A stretch of 64,000 nt of DNA from Pycnopodia helianthoides (taxonomy: Eukaryota > Echinodermata > Asteroidea > Forcipulatida > Asteriidae). Positions 61,701 to 64,000 of this stretch are shown here, piece after piece. Numbering within the stretch: position 1 is the first letter of the stretch; the number at the start of each line of letters is the position of its first letter. The position numbers and the translations under genes were made by a program. Below the pieces are notes generated by a model. The model was not told the origin of the DNA. It saw nothing but the letters and a program-made list of their open reading frames with translations, and did not search any database. Location of the stretch: assembly GCA_032158295.1 (NCBI GenBank), contig CM063256.1:3334034-3398033 (forward strand), read 5' to 3'.

Positions 61701-63159
61701 GGACACAGGTGTCAAGAAGGGGACTCGAACCCACACTCTGCCGATCAGAAACACCAGAGCTTGAGTCTGGTACGCTTGACCGCTCGTACATGACACGCCA
61801 CATAACTCCACCTCTTTTTTTCACCCAACAAAGTAAAGCAATAGTTTCACCAATTCCTTCTATAAGTTTGTAAGTTCCTTAACCCCCCTTGGCCTTTACC
61901 AGTATCAGGCAAGGCCCAGCCTCAGTTCCTGAATATGGATTGGCGTTTTAGTGAGTTTCCTAATCTGGCAGCCCATGCTCTTCATGTTACGTGTGTGGAG
62001 CTGATGGCCCTTCCTGGTCAGGGTAGAGTGGTTGGCAATGCTCTGCTGGCAGTCATCTCCAAGAAGTAAGTAACCACTGAGAGATGCTTTCCTGTCCCAC
62101 TGTTCCTTGTTAACCCTTTAGAGATCAATCACTTCTGTATAATCGTCACCATACACCCAGACATTGCTGATCTTGTTAGATTTGTGCCCTGTTATTTTCA
62201 GGAAAAATGTCAGGAAAATTTTTAAGAAACAAACATACATGGTTTTGTTTTAGAGTTGTAGATTCTATGTTAAAATGGAAAGCATTGGAAAATGTCAATT
62301 CGATCTGATGCCCTATCTTTGACCCTCTTGTTTGAGAGGAATTTTGGTTAAATCTTGCGGCCGCTATGGTAATTTGAGAACAAGCCGCTTGCGGCCGCTA
62401 TGGTCTCTAAAGGGTTAAATTGATATGTCAAGTAATAGTATACAGAGATGCAAGTTTTTCAGTTTAAATTGGAAGTTCAACTTTCTGATTCTTTACAACC
62501 AAATTGTGATTATTTTCCCCCGACCCCCCCCAAAATTTTTTTTTTTTTCTCGATTTGTTTCCCAAAATATGGGATTAAATATTTTAAAAACTAAGAAAAC
62601 GCAGACAAATGCATGGTTTACTAATTCGGAAGATCGTTATTAGTGAGCATTTAAAGAAAAAGATAAGTCTGGAGTTGTTGTAATTTCATCATTTTTTGTT
62701 GAATATTTTCCTCTCATTTACTAGGCCCAGGTTCCCTTACCAGTACCAGCCATATTAGCGCTGACACCTGAATCTTCATGTCCAAATTCTGCACATTGCC
62801 CAAAATCTAGACATACATTTTTAGCGTTAGATTTTTGTATCAATAGCCAGTTGCATCTCTGGTAATATGGCCATAAATACCAGCCCTCATTTTTCGCCAC
62901 GGCACCACAGCAATTGCTGTGGGTGCCCTTAAAAACCTTCAATACAAATTCAAATTTTCCTCATTGGGTGCCCTTCATTTTGGGGAAATTGCCGTGCCCT
63001 TTTGAACACGGAGTTCGAGGCCTGAATATCTATCTAAAATTCTCTTGAATACTGCATTGGTTTGTTGTTTTCTGCTTTCTTTACAGCCCTGCTGGTGTAC
63101 AGAGGGATGAAATCATGGCCTGGATAAACACCATTGCTCTGGTCCTAACCTCCCTACCT
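34700..63159 (+). CDS. MED23: MED23, Mediator complex subunit 23 (27 coding exons, 3' end beyond window)
   Basis: Joining 27 exons gives 3,498 nt, 1,166 codons without a stop, collinear with vertebrate MED23 (Sur-2/CRSP130), a protein of about 1,370 residues. Landmarks read directly: ERNACLLP-like DRNACLLPSYFAV (exon 6), FRPTAR and WKLDP (exon 7), LEQPYSRDMV (exon 8), LWQHLSSQLIFF (exon 9), SPALVETYSRLLVY (exon 14), NSPEHWLQ and DWHTKHMNYH (exon 21), DHLGGLYKFH (exon 23), LIGRLVDT (exons 25-26). Known of the family: MED23 is a nuclear, all-helical, HEAT-like arch in the Mediator tail region that relays activators such as ELK1 to RNA polymerase II. The start is the first ATG after an in-frame TGA (34673-34675). 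All introns except number 25 have GT-AG ends; intron 25 looks like a U12 AT-AC intron. Exons encoding roughly the last 200 residues lie past 64,000. No frameshift or internal stop is seen, so the gene appears intact. Identity is very secure. Confidence 0.96.
35194..35535 (+). mobile_element. TTAA MITE family 1 copy in MED23 intron 1
   Basis: TTAAAGGCCCTGTACACTAT at the left, complement at the right, TTAA flanks. The centre has ATTATCGCGCGCGATAAT. Opposite orientation to the 14238 and 42620 copies. Confidence 0.88.
35698..35838. mobile_element. AGGCCTCG mini-element, copy 1
   Basis: CAGGCCTCGGATTTCGCCAC to TCGAGGC; terminal inverted repeat CAGGCCTCGAA. Other copies at 49016, 59168 and 62881. 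Confidence 0.7.
35977..36008 (+). CDS. MED23: MED23 exon 2 (residues 20-30)
   Basis: A 32-nt exon after TTTTTGCAG, encoding RTTSIEEAFCG; IEEAF is shared with vertebrate MED23. The donor GTAAGA follows; the phase 2 junction splits the glycine codon. Confidence 0.85.
36513..36830. mobile_element. dispersed element in MED23 intron 2, related to 38343
   Basis: Shares ACAAGACCGC..GGCTTGTAG, ATTTACTGGACTGG and a CGAGCCCTGAAT end with 38343-38770. Confidence 0.5.
36887..36974 (+). CDS. MED23: MED23 exon 3 (residues 30-59)
   Basis: Encodes YILHSPEDDRNKVICCI and then the RFWKSLS stretch, which aligns with the SPED..K and RQFWGGLS segments of vertebrate MED23. The donor GTAAGT follows, phase 0. Confidence 0.9.
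37448..37572 (+). CDS. MED23: MED23 exon 4 (residues 60-101)
   Basis: Starts ESHELVLGFYVTHIH after TTTTTAG; vertebrate MED23 also has ESHE here. Ends with IPAR split across the phase 2 junction; the donor is GTAAGA. Confidence 0.92.
37603..37890 (+). mobile_element. tRNA-derived SINE (SINE-B) in MED23 intron 4
   Basis: TGTCGTGGCCGAGTGGTTTA (A box) and GGGTTCGGATCCTGGTCG (B box) give a class II, Leu/Ser-like tRNA head, then a ~200-bp body ending GGCCAATGACCAGAGGG. A tail fragment recurs at 63745-63840. Confidence 0.75.
38044..38155 (+). CDS. MED23: MED23 exon 5 (residues 101-138)
   Basis: Encodes MLCEALLSNTSLDYIS, ending IIVNVDYK (vertebrate IIGGVDYK). The donor is GTTTGT, an acceptable but weaker match to consensus; phase 0. 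Confidence 0.9.
38343..38770. mobile_element. dispersed element in MED23 intron 5 with AGGCTCGAATTT ends
   Basis: Left AAGGCTCGAATTTGGGG and right AATTCAAGCCCTGAAT form imperfect terminal inverted repeats; shares internal blocks with 36513-36830. Confidence 0.5.
39118..39459 (+). mobile_element. TTAA MITE family 1 copy in MED23 intron 5
   Basis: Nearly identical to the 35194 copy and in the same orientation; TTAA flanks at both ends. Confidence 0.88.
39511..39714 (+). CDS. MED23: MED23 exon 6 (residues 139-206)
   Basis: Encodes GCRDLLRVILEKIELIPATV and the diagnostic LDRNACLLPSYFAVNELKKL. Phase 0 at both ends; the donor is GTAAGG. Confidence 0.95.
39757..40075 (-). mobile_element. tRNA-derived SINE (SINE-C) in MED23 intron 6
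   Basis: On the - strand: TAGATAGCTCAGTTGGTAGA, then GGAGGTCATTGGTTCAAATC (A and B boxes). The anticodon loop ACGTTAA lacks U33 and the stem has a mismatch, so it is not a working tRNA. Inverted copy at 53797-54080. Confidence 0.75.
40150..40549. mobile_element. TTAA MITE family 2 copy in MED23 intron 6
   Basis: TTAAAGGTGCTGCATACGTT at the left and CCAAACGTGTACTGTGCC-TTTAA at the right. Internal palindrome GAGAAGCGTTTCTGgCAGAA. Second copy at 44704. Confidence 0.78.
40606..40858 (-). mobile_element. SINE-A copy in MED23 intron 6
   Basis: Same family as 43905-44210; the tRNA-like head at the right end is decayed. Confidence 0.65.
41040..41400 (+). pseudogene. LINE 3' end remnant in MED23 intron 6
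   Basis: SFKYKLKTFLLN followed by a stop matches the typical C-terminus of CR1/L2-type LINE ORF2, then an AT-rich 3' UTR ending ATTGATTGA. Confidence 0.4.
41492..41674 (+). CDS. MED23: MED23 exon 7 (residues 207-267)
   Basis: Contains FIDSFRPTARMVSITG, LLPVV, NSWKLDP and FPLKGLLPYDK, nearly identical to vertebrate MED23. Phase 0 at both ends; the donor is GTAAGC. Confidence 0.96.
42620..42961 (-). mobile_element. TTAA MITE family 1 copy in MED23 intron 7
   Basis: Inverted relative to the copies in introns 1 and 5; TTAA flanks; centre ATTATCGCACGTGATAAT. Confidence 0.88.
43102..43197 (+). CDS. MED23: MED23 exon 8 (residues 268-299)
   Basis: Encodes LLRYVLEQPYSRDMVRMI followed by LGLNIQ, matching the conserved LEQPYSRDMV block. 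The donor is GTAAGA; phase 0. Confidence 0.95.
43905..44210 (-). mobile_element. tRNA-derived SINE (SINE-A) in MED23 intron 8
   Basis: On the - strand the head reads GTGTCGTGGCCGAGCGGATA (A box) and GAGGGTTCGAGTACCGGTCG (B box), a Leu-like tRNA head, with body CCGAAGGACG..TTAAGCA. Copies at 40606, 52448 and 61503. Confidence 0.78.
44416..44619 (+). CDS. MED23: MED23 exon 9 (residues 300-367)
   Basis: Encodes the LADLVVVAMER segment and LWQHLSSQLIFFLLFNFASF, as in vertebrate MED23. Phase 0; the donor is GTAAAT. Confidence 0.95.
44704..45098. mobile_element. TTAA MITE family 2 copy in MED23 intron 9
   Basis: Same order as 40150-40549: AGGCACAGTACACTTTGGGT to CGTGTACTGTGCC-TTTAA. The left flank has mutated to TTAG. 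Confidence 0.78.
45214..45893. mobile_element. hAT-like non-autonomous transposon, 680 bp, MED23 intron 9
   Basis: Terminal inverted repeats TAAGCTTGGGCGATA and TATCGCCCAAGCCTA (one mismatch) flanked by a perfect 8-bp duplication GTGTAATC at 45206-45213 and 45894-45901. An 8-bp duplication is the hAT superfamily hallmark. The interior is rich in ATCGCGAT and has no transposase. A ~33-bp direct repeat lies at 45345-45415. Confidence 0.88.
46073..46216 (+). CDS. MED23: MED23 exon 10 (residues 368-415)
   Basis: Encodes GRDHLMWLLLQFISGSIKKN, then LKLFDIFFPEKE. Phase 0; the donor is GTATGT. Confidence 0.95.
47356..47501 (+). CDS. MED23: MED23 exon 11 (residues 416-464)
   Basis: Begins PLPVPDISHPQ and includes LAMACIWIHLTRKAQ. 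Its last 23 nt and the donor GTGAGT are part of a 108-bp unit repeated six times in tandem into the intron. Reading past this donor gives an immediate in-frame TGA, so the first donor must be used. Phase 2. Confidence 0.93.
47479..48100 (+). repeat. 108-bp tandem repeat (6 copies) spanning MED23 exon 11 donor
   Basis: Units begin CC(A/T)TCTCTCAAGCTGC at 47479, 47587, 47695, 47803, 47911 and 48019. Each contains 23 nt of exon and the donor CTAGA-GTGAGTAC, giving GT at 47502, 47610, 47718, 47826, 47934 and 48042. Confidence 0.95.
48640..48713 (+). CDS. MED23: MED23 exon 12 (residues 464-489)
   Basis: Encodes FLQQSYNCPNLPLTDYRIAM, then LCNA, as in vertebrate MED23 (DYKIALLCNAY). Phase 1 at the 3' end; the donor is GTAAGT. 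Confidence 0.92.
49016..49119. mobile_element. AGGCCTCG mini-element, copy 2 (internally deleted)
   Basis: CAGGCCTAAAATTTCGCCAT to CAAGGCCTG; lacks ~35 bp of the interior found in the other copies. Confidence 0.65.
49434..49608 (+). CDS. MED23: MED23 exon 13 (residues 489-547)
   Basis: Encodes STSTDMFPRPMAVLVESTY, a proline/glycine linker, and LLDSLTVHAKM, which is invariant in vertebrates. The donor is GTCAGT, phase 2. Confidence 0.94.
50211..50359 (+). CDS. MED23: MED23 exon 14 (residues 547-597)
   Basis: Encodes VALSPALVETYSRLLVYTEI and ETLGIKGFI. Phase 1 at the 3' end; the donor is GTAAGT. The following intron is occupied by a 95-bp minisatellite. Confidence 0.95.
50440..51860 (+). repeat. 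95-bp minisatellite, about 12 copies, MED23 intron 14
   Basis: Unit contains GGTGTCCTCTCCACCCATCC and CCCCTTCGACTCTGCCCCTC. The 95-bp period is not a multiple of 3, so successive copies rotate frames. The unit has no stop in several frames, producing open frames up to 272 codons on both strands that I treat as artefacts. Confidence 0.92.
52000..52174 (+). CDS. MED23: MED23 exon 15 (residues 597-655)
   Basis: Encodes AKAWGMLHTLLELFSFRLQH then IQPQY and NQNQLY, as in vertebrates. The donor is GTAAGG, phase 2, splitting a cysteine codon. Confidence 0.94.
52448..52660 (-). mobile_element. SINE-A copy in MED23 intron 15
   Basis: GGTTTACGAGGTGCTGTGAC to TGTCAAGACCGGGACTGGA; right-hand tRNA head truncated. 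Confidence 0.65.
52769..52932 (+). CDS. MED23: MED23 exon 16 (residues 655-710)
   Basis: Encodes IESTALRIITGLGSADVQPQ and SADSEELNRALVLTLARA. The donor is GTAAGA, phase 1. The join to exon 17 is about four residues shorter than in human MED23. Confidence 0.94.
53060..53296 (-). pseudogene. LINE ORF2 C-terminal remnant in MED23 intron 16
   Basis: The - strand frame gives VPTAFLLYTASLWNSLPCAY and FPPSYNLDCFTRNIN. The LWNSLP..FPPSYNLD..F pattern is the typical C-terminus of echinoderm/cnidarian CR1-like LINEs. No intact upstream ORF. Confidence 0.6.
53487..53684 (+). CDS. MED23: MED23 exon 17 (residues 710-776)
   Basis: Encodes SGSWCKDILATLF, TPHNWASHTLKCFPTALQ and EDEHRKWK. The acceptor is CTTCAG; the donor GTAAAG; phase 1. 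Confidence 0.95.
53753..53818. repeat. 66-bp foldback at SINE-C border
   Basis: AAGTAATAAACTACAAGGAA and its near complement TTTCCCTTGTGGTTTATTACTT flank a ~10-bp centre. One arm is the SINE-C end also seen at 18645, 39757 and 58680. Confidence 0.65.
53797..54080 (+). mobile_element. SINE-C copy in MED23 intron 17
   Basis: CAGTTTCCCTTGTGGTTTAT, body, then TAGATAGCTCAGTTGGTAGA and GGTCGTTGGTTCAAATCC. Inverted relative to 39757-40075. Confidence 0.75.
54135..54201 (+). CDS. MED23: MED23 exon 18 (residues 776-798)
   Basis: A 67-nt exon encoding MTNEAEILNRFASQGTQSLF then L, aligned to MSNENDIITHFSMQGSPPLF of vertebrate MED23. The donor is GTAAGA, phase 2. Confidence 0.9.
54677..54845 (+). CDS. 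MED23: MED23 exon 19 (residues 798-854)
   Basis: Encodes LIWKMLLENEPNHINP, VIERIGPRAL and FADFLVFEFSTSAGGQ. The donor is GTCAGG, phase 0. Confidence 0.95.
55609..55944. repeat. 84-bp tandem repeat, 4 copies, next to exon 20 acceptor
   Basis: Units start at GATAAGAAAC: 55609, 55693, 55777 and 55861. The period is a multiple of 3, which explains a long repeat-encoded - strand frame. The last copy ends 16 nt before exon 20. Confidence 0.92.
55961..56032 (+). CDS. MED23: MED23 exon 20 (residues 855-878)
   Basis: A 72-nt exon encoding CVETLNDMVWKLNIISLDRL and ILNL. The acceptor lies 16 nt after the last copy of an 84-bp tandem repeat. Phase 0; the donor is GTAAGT. Confidence 0.93.
56403..56603 (-). 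pseudogene. LINE ORF2 C-terminal remnant in MED23 intron 20
   Basis: GDRAFSHIGPVLWNKLPDSG then LKTLLFTQAY matches the conserved GDR.F...P.LWN.LP...LK..LF end of CR1/L2-like LINE proteins. Only this fragment remains. Confidence 0.65.
57170..57340 (+). CDS. MED23: MED23 exon 21 (residues 879-935)
   Basis: Encodes EAQVCFFIIQLLLLKP, ENSPEHWLQSDWHTKHMNYH. One of the most conserved parts of the protein. Phase 0; the donor is GTGAGT. Confidence 0.96.
57350..57655 (+). pseudogene. LINE 3' end with (TTA)n tail, MED23 intron 21
   Basis: FKSLSKTHLFEATYL then a stop, GCGCTTAACGC..AAGCGCTTTAC and a (TTATTA)n tail at 57598-57632: typical of L2/CR1-like 3' ends. Confidence 0.55.
58172..58288 (+). CDS. MED23: MED23 exon 22 (residues 936-974)
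   Basis: Encodes KYPERYYYEGMLEL and LPVYFSNVCLRFIP. The donor is GTACGA; phase 0. Confidence 0.93.
58412..58511 (+). CDS. MED23: MED23 exon 23 (residues 975-1008)
   Basis: Encodes VFDILIHRFLELPPASKSLE and LLDHLGGLYKFH. It follows a short 123-bp intron. The donor is GTAAGA, phase 1. Confidence 0.95.
58678..58825. mobile_element. SINE-C fragment in MED23 intron 23
   Basis: GAGTAATGAACCACAAGGGA and TTCATATCCCGCTCTAGTCA are present, but the A-box part is deleted. Confidence 0.6.
59168..59298. mobile_element. AGGCCTCG mini-element, copy 3
   Basis: GACCTCAAATTTTTCCATGG to AGTTCGAGGCCTG; same interior as 62881. Confidence 0.65.
59466..59595 (+). CDS. MED23: MED23 exon 24 (residues 1008-1051)
   Basis: Encodes HPVTYLFNTLHYYEKKLRDR then LKRKLIGAI. 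The donor is GTAAGT, phase 2, splitting a tryptophan codon. Confidence 0.94.
59735..60400. repeat. ~205-bp diverged tandem repeat, 3-4 copies, intron 24
   Basis: GACTRTCAA(T/G)TGCCATAAAGT landmarks at 59766, 59958, 60174 and 60377, with CTTTGATTGT.CTGTATG.TTCA between. Noncoding. Confidence 0.75.
61136..61242 (+). CDS. MED23: MED23 exon 25 (residues 1051-1087), upstream of U12-type intron
   Basis: Encodes CLTPPYLEYINKPGEDVTWE and DYYCKLIGRLVD. I end it at 61242, where ATATCCTT begins, rather than at a GT. Only this junction gives RLVDT-VSGK, matching RLVDT-MAGK of vertebrate MED23. An open frame continues to a TAA at 61293-61295, which would be an intron-retention product. Confidence 0.88.
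61243..61899 (+). other. MED23: U12-type AT-AC intron 25 of MED23
   Basis: The 5' end reads ATATCCTT, the minor-spliceosome consensus. TTCCTTAAC, the exact U12 branch-site consensus, is at 61875-61883, 17 nt before the 3' end CTTTAC. Terminal dinucleotides are AT and AC. The flanking exons join in phase 1 to restore the conserved Thr of RLVDT. A tRNA-derived SINE sits inside the intron. Confidence 0.85.
61503..61802 (-). mobile_element. SINE-A copy inside the U12 intron
   Basis: ATGTTGCACCATATAAGGGT to CGCTCGTACATGACACGCC. The tRNA-like head is at the right end on the - strand, mutated in the A box. Confidence 0.72.
61900..62065 (+). CDS. MED23: MED23 exon 26 (residues 1087-1142)
   Basis: Encodes VSGKAQPQFLNMDWRFSEFP and AAHALHVTCVELMAL. 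It starts after an AC rather than an AG. The donor is GTAAGT, phase 2. Confidence 0.92.
62881..63024. mobile_element. AGGCCTCG mini-element, copy 4, MED23 intron 26
   Basis: Fullest copy: CGCCACGGCACCACAGCAAT, GGGTGCCCTTCATTTTGGGG and GAGTTCGAGGCCTG. Confidence 0.7.
63087..63159 (+). CDS. MED23: MED23 exon 27 (residues 1142-1166), last in window
   Basis: Encodes PAGVQRDEIMAWINTIALVL and TSLP, aligned to VPRENITAWMNAIGLIITALP of vertebrates. The donor is GTAAGT at 63160, phase 0. The next exon (EPYWI... in vertebrates) is not found before 64,000. Confidence 0.9.
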
Positions 63160-64000
63160 GTAAGTCTTCCAAGTTTTCGAGTGTTTCATCCATGATTACA
63201 AAACCCAGAAATAATTTAACTTGGCACACCATGGATGATATGTAAATGTACATGAACCAAGCCAGAATTTGTAAACATTGTGAATGAATTTGGGGTATAT
63301 ATATACACAAAAAATCAAGATGTTCAATTTTACTCATACAATTCAGTCGTACACCTTTTCAGCCTATTGGCTGGGTCCAATTTCATGGCTCTACTGCAGA
63401 ATTCCTCGCGGTAAGCAGAGCCACAAAATTGGGCCCTGATAGTTCCATAGAAAACTGAAAAGAGCTGTATGAAGTTTTGTGTTCGTCAATTTATTCATTG
63501 GTTTATTTTCTTTTTTTGTGTGCATATTTTGCATATCTGCATATATCAATATTTTGTACAAGTGAACGACAGAAGTCTTAGCGAGAGAGTGATACCAGCA
63601 TTGTCATTCATAGATTGGTCACCATTCATTTACACTCAAAATCCCATGGTGTTCTGGCGAGGCATTGTTCTGCAATTCATCAAAGTATCCCACTCTGTGG
63701 TAACTCCACACTGTGTGTTATAGCCAAGTTATATAGCCAGAGCTGTATACTCCCCAGGGAGCTGAGAAAGATTACAGGAATGCCATCGGCCCAATGACCA
63801 GGGCACTAATGTAAAGCGCATTGATATGCTAATTGTAAAATTGCGCTATACGTGATGCGATCAAGCTAAATGAGTCGTTTGTCGGTATATGGATTACTGA
63901 ATAACAGGCCGACAGGGGTGTACATTTCTATACATCTCTTGGTGTTTCAACTTCCATAACTTTTGAACCAAAGGTGGTATCAACACGGGGTGTTCATATC
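63160..64000 (+). other. MED23: MED23 intron 27 (runs off window)
   Basis: No sequence matching the next MED23 segment is seen. Contains a SINE-B tail at 63745-63840 (GAAAGATTACAGGAATGCCA, CCAATGACCAGGGCA) and a GGGTCCAATTTCATGGCTCT dispersed repeat at 63375. Confidence 0.7.

Noticed and set aside
63361..63420. TTTTCAG-CCTATTGGCTGG as the next MED23 exon
   Set aside because: The frame does not give the expected EPYWI-like sequence and the segment matches a dispersed repeat beginning GGGTCCAATTTCATGGCTCT.

Overview
This is a eukaryotic, clearly metazoan, AT-rich window. It holds one solid protein-coding gene, MED23 (Mediator complex subunit 23). Its exons start at 34,700 on the + strand and run off the right edge. 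The left 34 kb is almost entirely repeats and mobile-element debris. I suspect an echinoderm, possibly a sea star. That rests on my impression of the tRNA-derived SINEs and the TTAA-flanked MITE families and was not checked against any database.

Layout. 1-4.6 kb: a 1.4-kb tandem duplication packed with TGACGTCA palindromes, ending in GAA tracts and three tandem hairpins. 4.8-7.3 kb: minisatellites and a palindromic element. 8.5-13.6 kb: two ~850-bp arms in inverted orientation around a 218-bp tandem array. 14-18.5 kb: foldback and TTAA-flanked MITEs, a 50-bp tandem repeat and a LINE reverse-transcriptase fragment. 18.7-18.8 kb: a candidate orphan first coding exon on the - strand. 20.2-22.8 kb: a palindromic MITE split by a 2.2-kb insertion that carries a small basic ORF and eight copies of a 15-mer. 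24.1-25.2 kb: a (CA)n compound satellite. 27-28.6 kb: two more TTAA elements. 30.7-31.4 kb: a decayed LINE ORF2 on the - strand.

34.7-63.2 kb: 27 MED23 coding exons, 3,498 nt or 1,166 codons, all joining in frame and collinear with vertebrate MED23. Roughly the last 200 residues lie outside the window. The introns are full of SINEs, MITEs (including one hAT-like copy with a perfect 8-bp target duplication), LINE tails and minisatellites.

Two MED23 details stand out. Intron 25 has the signature of a minor-spliceosome (U12) AT-AC intron. The 3' end of exon 11, with its 5' splice site, is part of a 108-bp unit repeated six times in tandem, giving six identical donor sites of which only the first keeps the frame open. 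I found no operon, CRISPR array, functional tRNA or rRNA gene, or novel defence-type system. The window is one conserved nuclear gene in repeat-rich animal DNA.
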